Below are positions 26,669 to 40,189 of a DNA stretch of 62,500 nucleotides, piece after piece (positions within the stretch are counted from its first letter, which is position 1; the number at the start of each line of letters is the position of its first letter). The translations under genes and the position numbers were made by a program. The stretch is taken from contig JACVTC010000146.1 in assembly GCA_016946835.1 (NCBI GenBank), positions 322,501 to 385,000 on the forward strand, in the 5' to 3' direction. The DNA comes from Neocallimastix lanati (nom. inval.). Lineage: Eukaryota > Neocallimastigomycota > Neocallimastigomycetes > Neocallimastigales > Neocallimastigaceae. A model generated the notes under the pieces. It worked only from the letters and a program-made list of their open reading frames with translations. It searched no databases and had not been told where the DNA came from.

Positions 26669-27841
26669 TTAATATACGGAATTAACAATGTCAAGAAGTT
26701 CATTTTCAATTTCGGCATCATGATTTTCAATTCCATCAAGAATGTAAGTGTGACCTCCATGATAGATTCTGTGGTCAATGCTAACATTAACAACAGTACG
26801 TTCAAGTTGAGCAATCATTGGATCAGATAATCCCATTGGATCAACGGTATCTTCATCACATTCAACAAAGGTGTACTTTTCAGCTCCAAGGAATTCAATA
26901 GACTTATCGCCATATTGTTTTAAAATCTTAACTTGATCATATCCTGATTTACCAACTAAGAGGTGTTCTCTAGCTTCAGCATAATTAGCAAGGAAAGAAA
27001 GACCTGGAATGTTTCCTAATTGTCTTAATTGAGCAATGGAAGCTAAAAGTTCATCACCTTCTTCAATTTCATGACGACCATTTAAAGGAATTAAATGTTT
27101 GAGATGGAATGGCTTTAAAGTAATTCCATTAACTTCCATTCCAAGAGCAGCCTTAACAGTAGTTAAAGTAGCAAGATGAGCACCAGCTGAATGACCAATG
27201 AGAGTAAATTGACTAGCATCACCACCATAGATAGCAATGTTATTAAGAGTCCATTGAATAGTGTTATAAATATCTTCAACCATATCATCAATATATTCAG
27301 TTTCAGGATAAAGTCTATAATTTACAACAACAGAAACGAAACCATTCTTTTGGAAAAATTCACCCATAAATCCTTCCTTATCCTTACTACCTATTTATAT
27401 AATAATAAAAATAAGAATAAGAAGAATTATATAATAAATTAATAAAATAATTAATAAAACCAATTTATATATAATTATTTAATATTAATTATTTTATAAT
27501 AATAATTTATAAAGATTTTCATTATAATCAAATTCTAATTATACCTTCACACCAACTACCACCATGAACATGCATAACAACTGGCTTCTTTTGCATAATA
27601 GTAGCTTCATCATAATATACATCTAAATCACTTGCTTCAGAGTAATTGACAGTACTATAAACAATAATTATAATAATGAATATTAATAAATATAATTTTA
27701 ACTAATATTATTATTAAAATAAAATGTAAATATATATAATATTTACGCTTTAACGTAATTGGATTCAGCACTTCCAGTAACGTTACCAGAAATTAAGGCA
27801 ACGAATAAAGCAATTAAATTTAAAAATAATAAAGATTTCAT
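26669..27841 (-). CDS. Secreted alpha/beta-hydrolase (esterase), copy 2
   Basis: Exons 27841-27747, 27654-27545 and 27390-26669 with the same phases and exon sizes (95, 110 and 722 nt) as the other copies; 308 aa. The signal peptide is MKSLLFLNLIALFVALISG. HGGSW, GHSAGAH and HGGHTYI are all present. From Met77 on it differs from copy 4 at a single residue (N for K in EDIYNTIQ), so the copies are very young duplicates or are kept alike by gene conversion. A 34-bp motif identical in copies 2-4 lies 623 bp upstream of the start. Confidence 0.93.
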
Positions 27842-30738
27842 TTTTTATTCTATAAATATAATTCTATATTTGAAATGTTAATAGTTAATTTTTTTTTAAA
27901 ATGAAAGAAAATTATTCCTTTTATATTTTTTTTTCACTTCAATTACTAAAAAAAAAAAAAAAAAATAATCAAAAAAAATACTATTATTATAAATATTTTA
28001 CTCTGTTAAATTAATATTAAATAAAATTAATATATAAGTAATAATTAAATATTTATATATATAAATATTTTTTTAGATTAAATTTAAATTAAAATTTAAT
28101 TAAAAAAATTTTTTTTTCTTTCTTTTTTTTTTTTTAATAAATAATAATGAATAATGTATAATCTTAAAAAATAATAATTTTTTTATAATATTGAAAATAA
28201 TTTTTTTTTCTTTTTTTTAATAAATAATTTAATTTATAATTAATATGTGAATTTAACAATGATCCCATTTTTCTGTTTATTTACTAATTTAATTAATCTT
28301 TTTTTTATTTTTATTTTTGTTTTTTATTTTTATACTATTATTTAAGATTTTACCCAGTAATAAAAAAATAAATAAGATGATTATCCTTTTTTATTAATTA
28401 TTATTTTTAATCCTCTTTAATTTAATTATTAAATATATATATATATAAAAAAAAAAGGATTAATTTATATGCTGCTGTGTAGGATAATAATACTAATAAA
28501 TGTTACATCTAATCTAATAATATTAACTATAATAATAATAATAATAATAATAAAAACAATAATAACAATAATAATAATAAAACTATAAATATAAATATAA
28601 ATATAAATATATATAAATATATTAAAAATAATAAAATAATGAAATAATATTTTTAAAATTAATAATGATAAAAATAATCAAAATAATAATAATAATAATT
28701 GACAGAAAAAAAATCTTTTTTTATATCTTTTTTGTTTTTAATATATAAAAATAATATTAAATATTATAATGATTAAGAATTCTTAAAAAATACATTATTT
28801 ATTTATTTTATCTTTAATTTTATTTTTTAATTTTTAATGAATAATATAACGCAATTCATACTAATTACTTTTTTCGAAGATAGGGTATTAAAAATAAAAA
28901 ATTACTCTATTATTATTGATATCTTAGTAGTATGAATCACATCATTTTGATAATTTATGTCAATATAAAATATTACAATAAAAAGATTCAATTAATAAAA
29001 TATATATATATATATATATAATTTTGACTATCTTAATTTATATATTAATTGTGTAAAATCTGCACATGAAATAAAATTCCGTTTAAATTATTGCAATATT
29101 TAATGAACGGTTTTTTTTTTTTATTATATATATATATATAAATTAAAATTATTTAATATTATAAATTTGAAATTTTAAGGTTGGAGTAACATTACCAAAA
29201 TTTAAATTATATAAAATTTTTTAATATTTAATGAAGGAGTAATAAAATTATTTATTTTTATATTTATTTAAATTTTTAATTTCAATATTTTTTTATTTTT
29301 ATTTTGTGAAACTTAACACAAATTTATTAATATTAATATTATTATTATTTCATTATTGATTATTTATTTATTATTACTTATTATTTATTTATTATTATTT
29401 ATTTATTATTATTTATTTATTATTATTTATTATTTATTATTCAATTATTTATTATTTATTATTTATTATTTATTATTTATTATTTATTAATAAATACACT
29501 TTTTATTATTATTTAATATTTATTTATTATAAATTATTTATTTTATATTATTTATTATTTATATTTTATTATTTATTATTTATTATTTATTATTATTTAT
29601 TATATATTATTTATTATTTATTTATTATTATTTATTTATTATTTATTATTTATTATTCGTTATTATTATTATTTATTATTTATTATTATCGCTATTCATT
29701 TTTTTTTTGGTATAATTATATTACATGAAGTTACTTCGAATTTTAAATATTATAAATTATTATAAATTTAAAAAAAAAAATAAAAAAAAAAAAAAAAAAA
29801 TAAAAAAAAAAAATAAAAATAAAATATTAAGATTTACTTCAAATGAAATTAAATTAACATAAGTTTTTTTTTCTTCATATAGTTTATAATATATTATGTT
29901 AAATAATTCTAGCCGTTATTAGATTTATATATTTCTTTCTTTTTTTTTTTTTTTTATTGGTATATAATGAATTAAGTAATAATTTGTCTTCCAAAAGGAA
30001 TCCTTATATTACATTGAAATTTATTACTTATTATTATCTTTTTAACGGTTATTTTTGAATTTAAAATTTATAATTACTTATATATAATCTATAATATACT
30101 TATTTAAATAATTTTCATGATTCTTAGATTTAATATATTTATTTTAATAATAATATTTTATGATCTATAGTAATTTTATATTCTTTGTGTTCTTCATTTT
30201 TTTTAATCATATTAATATTTTAAAACAACTCATTAAACTTAATCTATTTGATGAAGAAATATATTCTCCGATATTTAGAGATTGTATTGGCAAAAAAAAA
30301 AAAAAAAAAAAAATTTTTTTTGTTTATATTACTATAATTGAAAAAAAAATATATATATATATATATATATTTCTTTTTGTTTATATTACTATAATTGAAA
30401 AATATATATATATATATTTTGTATATATTACTATAATTGAAAAATATATATATATATATTTTTTGTTTATAATTTTATTAAAATGAACCCGAGCCATTGA
30501 CCGCAGAAAAAATTAATATTTAATAATATTAAATTATTAATACTGATTATTATTATTATAACTGTTATTGAATTTTAATATTTAAAACATGTTATAAATG
30601 GCTTAGTTCATTAATTTAAAAGTATAAATTCATATATATTCAAAATGAAAAAAATAAAAAATAAAAAATAAAAAAATATATATATAAGTTTAATTTAAAA
30701 ATATAATAATTCTTAATTATTTTTATATTTCTTAAAAT

Positions 30739-30769
<31 letters not shown>

Positions 30770-30962
30770 TTTATTTTTATTAATACTATTTTTTTTTATT
30801 TATTTACTTTTGTCTATATTTTTAATACATTTTTTTAATTAATTTTCATTTTCATTTTCATTTTCATTTATTATTTAAATAAATTTATCTATAAACGAAT
30901 CTATATATAGGAATTTAGAATAATTATTTAGAATAATTATTTAGAATAATTATTTAGAATAA
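27842..30962. other. Spacer between esterase copies 2 and 3
   Basis: This A/T-rich spacer is largely repeated in the next spacer: the blocks around 28040-28640 and 29690-30340 reappear at about 32300-32870 and 33010-33590. That shows the duplication unit includes the upstream region. A TTATTATTTA array (29340-29690) and poly(A)/TA stretches (29768-29822, 30290-30470) separate them. No other gene is seen. Confidence 0.7.
28464..28497 (-). promoter_or_regulatory. Conserved 34-bp motif upstream of esterase copy 2
   Basis: The plus strand contains TATATGCTGCTGTGTAGG followed by ATAATAATACTAAT. The identical 34-bp string is found at 32726-32759 and 36436-36469, about 600-700 bp upstream of the starts of copies 2, 3 and 4. 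It is a possible promoter element or simply retained duplicated sequence; function is inference. Confidence 0.4.
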
Positions 30963-30965
30963 TTA
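30896..30965. repeat. ATTTAGAATAATT tandem units at the 3' end of esterase copy 3
   Basis: About four tandem 13-bp units overlap the stop codon region of copy 3. The same units occur about three times at 34495-34533 (copy 4) and 40152-40192 (copy 5), but only once or in degenerate form at copies 1 and 2. It is a useful marker for the duplication order. Confidence 0.75.
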
Positions 30966-32128
30966 ATATACGGAATTAACAATGTCAAGAAGTTCATTTT
31001 CAATTCCAGCATCATGATTTTCAATTCCATCAAGAATGTAAGTGTGACCTCCATGATAGATTCTGTGGTCAATGCTAACATTAACAACAGTACGTTCAAG
31101 TTGAGCAATCATTGGATCAGATAATCCCATTGGATCAACTGTATCTTCATCACATTCAACAAAAGTGTACTTTTCAGCACCAAGGAATTCAATAGACTTA
31201 TCGCCATATTGTTTTAAAATCTTAACTTGATCATATCCTGATTTACCAACTAAGAGGTGTTCTCTAGCTTCAGCATAATTAGCAAGGAAAGAAAGACCTG
31301 GAATGTTTCCTAATTGTCTTAATTGAGCAATGGAAGCTAAAAGTTCATCACCTTCTTCAATTTCATGACGACCATTTAAAGGAATTAAATGTTTAAGATG
31401 GAATGGCTTTAAAGTAATTCCATTAACTTCCATTCCAAGAGCAGCCTTAACGGTAGTTAAAGTAGCAAGATGAGCACCAGCAGAATGACCAATGAGAGTA
31501 AATTGACTAGCGTCACCACCATAGATAGCAATGTTATTAAGAGTCCATTGAATAGTCTTGTAGATATCTTCAACCATATCATCGATATATTCGGTTTCAG
31601 GATAAAGTCTATAATTTACAACAACAGAAACGAAACCATTCTTTTGGAAAAATTCACCCATAAATCCTTCCTTATCCTTACTACCTATTTATTTAATAAT
31701 AAAAATTAAAAAAAAAAAAAAAAAAATAATAATAATTAATAAATATAATTAGTAAATAATTTTTAATATTAACTAATTTATTATAATAATTTATAATTAA
31801 GATTTTCATTAAAATCAAATTCTAATTATACCTTCACACCAACTACCACCATGAACATGCATAACAACTGGCTTCCTTTGCATAATAGTAGCTTCATCAT
31901 AATATACATCTAAATCACTTGCTTCAGAGTAATTGACAGTACTATAAACAATAATTATAATAATGAATATTAATAAATATAATTTTAACTAATATTATTA
32001 TTAAAAAAAAATGTAAATATATATAATATTTACGCTTTAACATAATTGGATTCAGTATTTCCAGTAACGTTACCAGAAATTAAGGCAACGAATAAAGCAA
32101 TTAAATTTAAAAATAATAAAGATTTCAT
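30963..32128 (-). CDS. Secreted alpha/beta-hydrolase (esterase), copy 3
   Basis: Exons 32128-32034, 31941-31832 and 31684-30963 (95, 110 and 722 nt), 308 aa. Signal peptide, HGGSW, NYRLYPE, GHSAGAH (Ser136) and HGGHTYI (His282) are intact and all splice borders are GT..AG. From Met77 it differs from copy 4 by one residue (G for E in NHDAGIEN). In exon 2 it has MQRKPV where others have MQKKPV. The upstream 34-bp motif lies about 598 bp before the start. Probably functional; substrate unknown as for copy 1. Confidence 0.93.
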
Positions 32129-34530
32129 TTTATATTATTTGAAATGCTAATAGTTAATTTTTTTTTCAAAATGAAAGAAAATTATTTCTTTTATATTTTT
32201 TTTAACTTCTATTAGTAAAAAGAAAAAAAAAATAATAAAAAAAAATACTATTTTAAAATATTAATAATAATTAATAATATTTTATTAATAAATAGTTTAT
32301 TATAAATATTTTACTCTGTTAAATTAATATTAAATAAAATTAATATATAAGTAATAATTAAATATTTATATATATAAATATTTTTTTAGATTAAATTTAA
32401 ATTAAAATTTAATTAAAAAAATTTTTTTTTCTTTTTTTTTTTTTTTTATAATATTGAAAATAATTTTTTTTTTCTTTTTTTAATAAATAATTTAATTTAT
32501 AATTAATATGTGAATTTAACAATGATCCCATTTTTCTGTTTATTTACTAATTTAATTAATCTTTTTTTTATTTTTATTTTTGTTTTTTATTTTTATACTA
32601 TTATTTAAGATTTTACCCAGTAATAAAAAAATAAATAAGATGATTATCCTTTTTTATTAATTATTATTTTTAATCCTCTTTAATTTAATTATTAAATATA
32701 TATATATATATAAAAAAAGGATTAATTTATATGCTGCTGTGTAGGATAATAATACTAATAAATGTTACATCTAATCTAATAATATTAACTATAATAATAA
32801 TAATAATAATAAAAACAATAATAACAATAATAATAATAAAACAATAAATATATATATATATATTATATTAAAAATAATAAATTAAACTAGTAAATGATAT
32901 TTATTTATTAAATTTACTAAAAGTATTATTTATTTATTTATTATTATTTATTTATTGTTTATTATTCAATTATTTATTAATATTTATTATTATTTATTAT
33001 TATTATCACTATTCATTTTTTTTTTTTTTTTTTTTTTGGTATAATTATATTACATGAAATTACTTTGAATTTTAAATATTATAAATTTAAGATTTTTTTT
33101 CTTCATATAGTTTATAATATATTATATTAAATAATTCTAGCCGTTATTAGATTTATATATTTCTTTTTTTTTTTTTTTTTTTTTATTGGTATATAATGAA
33201 TTAAGTAATAATTTGTCTTCCAAAAGGAATCCTTATATTACATTGAAATTAATTACTTATTATTATCTTTTTAACGGTTATTTTTGAATTTAAAATTTAT
33301 AATTACTTATATATAATCTATAATATATAGATTTAATATATTTGTTTTTCTTTTATTGTCGTGTAATGATTATATATCTTCTCAAAATAATCAATGTTGT
33401 TTTATTTCAGTAACTCTATATAATAATATTTTATGATCTATAGTAATTTTATAATCTTTGTGTTCTTCATTTTTTTTAATCATATTAATATTTTAAAATA
33501 ACTCATTAAACTTTATCTTTTTGTTAAAGAAATATATTCTCCGATATTTAGAGATTGTATTGGCACAAAAAAAAAAAATATATATATATATATATTGTTT
33601 ATATTACTATAATTAAAAAAAAATATATATATATTTTGTTTATATTACTATAATTGAAATATATATATAAATATATTTTGTTTATATTACTATAATTGAA
33701 TTTTTTTTTTTTTGTTTGTTTATATTAATGTAATTGAAAGTAATTATAAAGTTAAATATTATATTCATTTTCATATTTTATTTCTTTTAAATATTATAAA
33801 ATAAAAATTATTTTTATAATTTATTCTATTTAAATTAATTAAAAAAAAAAAAAAATGCAATTTACCAGATTTATAATATAATAAAATATATATCTATTTT
33901 TTAAATTTTTAGAAAAAATTAATATTTAAAAATATTAAATTATTAATACTTATTATTATAACTGCTATTGAATTTTAATATTAATACATGTTATAAATGG
34001 CTTAGTTTATTAATTTAAAAGTATAAATTCATATATATATCTATTAAAAATGAAAAAACAAAAAAAAATTATATAGCATAGTATCATACAACATTCATGC
34101 AACTTATTTTGTAGTACACACAACTGCATTATTCATGTATGTACAATCGCATACGATATGTATATATGTGTTAAATAATTGTTATTGATTTTTAATGCTT
34201 AATATATGAAAAATAAAAAACAAAAAAAAAAAAAAAATATGTATAATTTTAATTTGAAAATATAATAATTCTTAATTATTTTTATATTTCTTATAAAACA
34301 TTTTTTTTTATAATTATTATTTATTTAATTTATTTTTATTAATACTTTTTTTTTTATCTGCTTTATTTTATTATTTTATTTATTTTTGTCTATATGAAAT
34401 TTTTAATACATTTTTTTAATTAATTTTCATTTTCATTTTCATTTTCATTTATTATTTAAATAAATTTATCAATAAATGAATCTATATATAGGAATTTAGA
34501 ATAATTATTTAGAATAATTATTTAGAATAA
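32129..34530. other. Spacer between esterase copies 3 and 4
   Basis: A shortened version of the previous spacer, sharing long near-identical blocks with 28.0-30.5 kb, with deletions in the microsatellite parts. A stretch at about 34070-34175 has higher complexity (CATACAACATTCATGCAACT, ACACACAACTGCATTATTC) and no counterpart in the sister spacer, so it may be a small insertion. No gene seen. Confidence 0.7.
32726..32759 (-). promoter_or_regulatory. Conserved 34-bp motif upstream of esterase copy 3
   Basis: Identical to the motif at 28464-28497. Here the flanks are also nearly identical, so conservation at this site alone says little; the comparison with copy 4 is the informative one. Confidence 0.4.
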
Positions 34531-35740
34531 TTAATATACGGAATTAACAATGTCAAGAAGTTCATTTTCAATTTCGGCATCATGATTTTCAATTCCATCA
34601 AGAATGTAAGTGTGACCTCCATGATAGATTCTGTGGTCAATGCTAACATTAACAACAGTACGTTCAAGTTGAGCAATCATTGGATCAGATAATCCCATTG
34701 GATCAACGGTATCTTCATCACATTCAACAAAAGTGTACTTTTCAGCTCCAAGGAATTCAATAGACTTATCGCCATATTGTTTTAAAATCTTAACTTGATC
34801 ATATCCTGATTTACCAACTAAGAGGTGTTCTCTAGCTTCAGCATAATTAGCAAGGAAAGAAAGACCTGGAATGTTTCCTAATTGTCTTAATTGAGCAATG
34901 GAAGCTAAAAGTTCATCACCTTCTTCAATTTCATGACGACCATTTAAAGGAATTAAATGTTTGAGATGGAATGGCTTTAAAGTAATTCCATTAACTTCCA
35001 TTCCAAGAGCAGCCTTAACGGTAGTTAAAGTAGCAAGATGAGCACCAGCAGAATGACCAATGAGAGTAAATTGACTAGCGTCACCACCATAGATAGCAAT
35101 GTTATTAAGAGTCCATTGAATAGTCTTGTAGATATCTTCAACCATATCATCGATATATTCGGTTTCAGGATAAAGTCTATAATTTACAACAACAGAAACG
35201 AAACCATTCTTTTGGAAAAATTCACCCATAAATCCTTCCTTATCCTTACTACCTATTTATATAATAATAAAATTGATAATAATAATAATAATTATATAAT
35301 AAATTAATAAAATAATTAATAAAACCAATTTATATATAATTATTTAATTTTAATTATTTTAAAGTAATAAAAAAAAAAGATTTTCATTATAATCAAATTC
35401 TAATTATACCTTCACACCAACTACCACCATGAACATGCATTACAACTGGTTTCTTTTGGATAATAGTAGCTTCATCATAATATACATCTAAATCACTTGC
35501 ATCAGAATAATTGACAGTTCTGTATAAAATAATTATTAATATTTATAATGATTAATAAATATAATTATTAATATTTTATCAATAATATTAATAATTATAC
35601 TATTATTAAAAAAAATAAGTAAATGCAAATAGATATAAAATTTATGCTTTAACGTAATTAGATTCAGTATTTCCAGTAACGTTACCAGCAATTAAGGCAA
35701 CGAATAAAGCAATTAAATTTAAAAATAATAAAGATTTCAT
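34531..35740 (-). CDS. Secreted alpha/beta-hydrolase (esterase), copy 4, with defective first splice donor
   Basis: Exons by homology: 35740-35646, 35519-35410 and 35252-34531, 308 aa if spliced as in the sisters. All catalytic motifs are intact and exon 3 matches copies 2, 3 and 5 with one residue difference each. The donor of intron 1 reads ATAAAT instead of GTAAAT (plus strand TTTATGC at 35642-35648, versus TTTACGC in the sisters). Without splicing, translation stops right after exon 1 (K-A-stop). A nearby GT (TAC/GTTAAA) or a GC donor would both put exon 2 out of frame. This copy is therefore probably impaired unless an AT..AG intron is tolerated. Exon 2 has YSDAS where copies 2 and 3 have YSEAS. 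Confidence 0.8.
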
Positions 35741-35860
35741 TTTATATTATTCTATAACTATAATTCTATAATTAAATGCTATTAGTTAATAATTTTTAAA
35801 ATGCAAGAAAACTTTTCTTTTTATATATTATTTTTTATTGAACTTTTATTAGTAAAAAAC

Positions 35861-35917
<57 letters not shown>

Positions 35918-37218
35918 CAAAAATACTATTTTAAAAAATAAATAATAAATAATATTTTATTAATAAATTTTATTATAAATATTTTACTCAATTAAATTAA
36001 TATTAGTTATAATTAATATATATAAGTAATAATTTTTTTTTTTTTTTTTATTTTTAAATTAAATTTAAATTAAAAATTGATTAAAAAAATTTTTTTTCTT
36101 TTTTTTATAATTACACAAAATGTATAATATTTAAATTTTTGAAGATTGTTTATATATTGGAAAAAAAAAATTATTAATTAATGATAAATTCATTAATAAT
36201 TAATATATACCTACAAATAATCCACTTTTTTTCTTTTTTTTTTTAATTTTTTTAATAATCATTTTTCTTTTAATTATTATTAAAATTTAAATTTACCTAT
36301 AGTATTATTATTATCATTTATTATTATTATTACTTATCTATATATGAATCTTTCTTAAGTATTATAAATAGGATTGTCATTAATTTTATACCTTCAAAAT
36401 TTAATATATAAATAAATAATAAAAAAAAAGGACCATTTATATGCTGCTGTGTAGGATAATAATACTAATGAAAGAGTTACTTCATATACTTATATTATTC
36501 ATTATAATAATAAAAGTGTTAATAATAAAATAATAAAAATAAAATAATAATATACAAAAATAAAATTAAAATAGTAATAGTAATAATAATAAAAAATAAT
36601 AATAATAATAAAAAATAGTAATAATAATAAAAAATAGTAATAATAATAAAAAATAGTAATAATAATAAAAAATAGTAATAATAATAATCAAAATTACAGA
36701 AAAACTTTTTTTTTTTATCTTTTGATTTAAATAAAAAAAAGTATTATTATAATTTATAATTATTAAAATACATAATTTCTATAAATATATATATATAATA
36801 TATATAATAATAAAATCATACTAATTATTATATAAAATGAAGCTATTGTCCATTATTAATGTTAAAATATCACTCTGAGTCAATAATTATAATATTATAT
36901 GAATAACAATAAAAAAAAAATATAATAGAATGATTCAATTTTTTATAAATAAATAAACTATAAATCTACCAATTTTTTTTTTTTTTAATAATGAATATAT
37001 AAATCTGTCTGTTAATATTTAATATTTAATTATTAATATTTAATATTTATTATTTAATAGTTCACAATTTTTTTTTTAAAATTAAATTATTATTAAAAAT
37101 TTTTAATTTATTTTTTTTTAAAATTATATTAACTTTTAATATTTTATAAAGATTTTTTATTTTTATTTTTAAATTTATTCTAATTTATTATTTCTTATTA
37201 TTATTGTTATTATCTCTT

Positions 37219-37252
<34 letters not shown>

Positions 37253-38010
37253 TTTTTTTTTTTAATTTTTTTCTATTTCTTTTAGTTTTTATATTACATG
37301 ATATTATTTTTCTTTTTTTATTATTTTATGATCATTTTGGAATTTTTTTAATATTTAAGATTATTTAATAAAATTTTAATATATTATATATTTAATAATT
37401 TTTAGTTAATTAAACTTATTATTTATTAATTATTTATTATTCAATTATTCAATTATTTATTATTTAATATTTATTATCAATGATTTATTATTTAATTATT
37501 TAATTATTTATTATTTATTATTTATTATTTATTATTTATTATTTATTATTTATTATTTATTATTTATTATTTATTATTTATTATTTATTATTTATTATTT
37601 ATTATTTATTATTTATTATTTATTATTTATTATTTATTATTTATTATTCTATTATTTATTATTTATTATTTATTATTTATTATTCAATTATTTAATTATT
37701 TATTATTTATTATTTATTATTATTATTTATTATTTATTATTTATTATTTATTATTTATTATTTATTATTTATTATTTATTATTTATTATTTATTATTTAT
37801 TATTTATTATTTATTATTTATTATTTATTATTTATAATGTATTATTATTAATTTTTTTTTATTGGTATATATATAATTTCAAAATAATATGTTTTCCATT
37901 AATTATTAATTATTACTAAGGTGAAATAATTAATTATACTTTAGCGTTCATTTTTTTGAATTTTTTAAAATTAAAGTTTGTTTTTTATATTTCTTAATAT
38001 ATTAAAAATT

Positions 38011-38046
<36 letters not shown>

Positions 38047-38260
38047 GATTTAAAACTTTTTATATGGTAATGTGTAACAAGTTTCAATTTCAATTTCAAA
38101 TAATAGATTTTTATTATTTAATTTCTATGGAAATATAATCTTTTATATTTATTATCATCACAACATTTTAAAATATTTAATTTATCCGAACCTATGTTAT
38201 TGAAAGTAACAACTCAGTTTTCATAATAAGTATTGGAAAATTTAAATGATAATTTGCAAA

Positions 38261-38304
<44 letters not shown>

Positions 38305-38496
38305 AATATTAATATTATTATTATTTTTTAATTTGATATATCCATTAATTTATGCTATAATTTATGATCAAACTAATTATGACGTCAAACTAATATATCA
38401 TAATTTAATTTATCAAGATTGCAATCTTTCATTTTGAAAATAAATATATTCTATCGGATTTTTATAAATATTAATATAATTGAAAGTATTTATAAC
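35741..38496. repeat. Spacer between esterase copies 4 and 5 with large TTATTATTTA array
   Basis: It contains an AAT array (35865-35917), an (AATAATAAAAAATAGT)n array (36560-36690) and a 10-bp TTATTATTTA satellite of about 400 bp (37440-37840), the same unit as at 8.77-9.70 kb in the opposite orientation. T-runs are at 37216-37247 and 38018-38045. No gene seen. It ends at the left target duplication of a LINE insertion. Confidence 0.75.
36436..36469 (-). promoter_or_regulatory. Conserved 34-bp motif upstream of esterase copy 4
   Basis: Identical over 34 bp to the motifs before copies 2 and 3, although the bases on both sides (GGACCA before, GAAAGAGTTAC after) have diverged. It lies about 696 bp upstream of the start. 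Conservation in diverged flanks is the best hint that this is a functional element, but chance retention is possible. Confidence 0.45.
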
Positions 38497-38513
38497 ATAT
38501 TTATAAGAATATT

Positions 38514-39204
38514 TTTTTTTTTTTTTTTTTTTTTTAGACAGGGAAGAGAATACACTTCCAAAACTTTATTAAATTTTATTTTAAAAAATACATGTAGGTG
38601 AAAAGTACATTTGAAATTAAAAATAAAAAATCAAAAAATAAAAAAAAATAAAAAAGCTCGAAAATACTATGTATTTCGGCAAGTTGTACTATGCGGGAAT
38701 TTTTCCCTTCCTATCAAATAAAAAAGAAATAAAACCTAGAAGTAACATCTTTAAAATAGATAGTGTGGTGTCCACTAAACTCTTCCCGGACTCATCATTT
38801 ATTGAACTACTAGGGAGAGATTCATCCTTCGTAGCAATAGATGACGATCCTGTATTATCATTATGCCTTATCAGTACGACGTCGACGCTCTTGGATAAGT
38901 TTGGTATTTTGCAATACCTATCAAATAATAGCTCAAACGAACTACTAATGATAGGTATTGCACTTGTTAAGAATTCCGCCAAGCCCACAATTTTTGGAAC
39001 AGGTGACTCAGATGAACCTTTGAAAAGTAGTTCATTCAATTGTCTCTGTTCCCCACTATCGAAATGTAGCTCATTTAAAACTAAAGTCCCACCAAGAAGG
39101 AACAAGTATATATAATGATTGATATAATCTTCAAAATTAGAAATAGAGTCATAGGAAGAAAGAGGATTAAACACTCTAATCTTCCTAAGGAATAAAACAT
39201 AGAG
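38514..39204 (-). mobile_element. 5'-truncated LINE copy with 17-bp target duplication
   Basis: A perfect direct repeat ATATTTATAAGAATATT lies at 38497-38513 and 39205-39221. On the minus strand the insert ends in poly(A) (plus-strand T-run from 38514 to about 38535) next to the left repeat, as expected for target-primed insertion. It contains only the last part of the LINE ORF and the 3' UTR. It inserted between esterase copies 4 and 5. Confidence 0.92.
38689..39174 (-). pseudogene. C-terminal fragment of LINE ORF2
   Basis: An open frame of 161 residues whose middle part (YLFLLGGTLVLNELHFDSGE, then KIVGLAEFLTSAIPIISS) aligns with the end of the LINE protein at about 3150-3340 (LCLLLGGNAVFEILKIGSRE, YFVGLAEFLTNVMPIVIG). 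The reverse transcriptase is missing because of 5' truncation, so there is no independent function. Confidence 0.85.
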
Positions 39205-39221
39205 ATATTTATAAGAATATT

Positions 39222-40189
39222 ATATATATAATTTTTTTTTTTTTTTTTGTTTGTTTGTTTGTTTGTTAATAAAATTATATATATTAATTTTATATTTATA
39301 TATTTTATCAAATTTAAAAATATATACAATTCATAATTATTAATTTTTGAAGATAAATTGGAAAATTAAAAATCCAAATAATTAGAAAAAGTATTGTTAC
39401 TTTTAATATAGTTAACTGGTTTCAATTTTTTTTTTTTTTTTTAATAATACATTTAATTTGGCTAAATTTTGAATTAAAAATTAATAATATGTATATAAAT
39501 TATTAATTATATTCAATTAAACAAACAATGAAAAATTTTTGTAGTTTACAATAGTAATTTGTAATATAAAAAGAGAACTTTAAATTTAGGTTTTTCAATT
39601 TATGTAAATGACAAAAAATTTATTTTCATCATTAAATTGAAAGATACTTCTATTGTCATATATATTTCAGTTAATATATTTTATTATATTAATTCATAGT
39701 ATAAATATCTTACTTTCAAAATAAAATATAAAAAAAAATAAAATATTAAAAATTATAACATAAATTACTATAATTTTAATTTGAAAAATAGAATAATAAT
39801 GTAATTATTTTTTAAATTTTTTTCATCTTTTTATTTTTTTTTATTTTATTATTTTATTATTTTATTATTTTATTATTTTATTATTTTTTATCTTATTTTT
39901 TTTATTTTATTATTTCATTATTTCAATATTTTTTTATTTTTTTTTATTTTATTACCTTTTATTTATTTATTTATTTATTTTCTATTTTTCTTCAAATTTA
40001 TTATTTTTTTTTATTTTATAATTTTTTTAATTTTATATTGTATTATTATTTTTTTTCTATAAGAATTTTTAATAACTTTTTAAATTTCAATTAAATTTTA
40101 TTTTTATTGATTTTTTAAATAAATTTATCTATAAATGAATCTATATATAGGAATTTAGAATAATTATTTAGAATAATTATTTAGAATAA
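39222..40189. other. Spacer upstream of the 3' end of esterase copy 5
   Basis: A/T-only sequence with a (TTTATTA)n-like array (39838-39960) and short homopolymers. The last 60 bp match the 3' flank of copies 3 and 4, including the ATTTAGAATAATT units. No gene seen. Confidence 0.6.

Noticed and set aside
34070-34175. Higher-complexity patch between esterase copies 3 and 4 as a separate gene
   Set aside because: It has no open frame, no RNA boxes and no repeat borders; recorded only as a small unique insertion.
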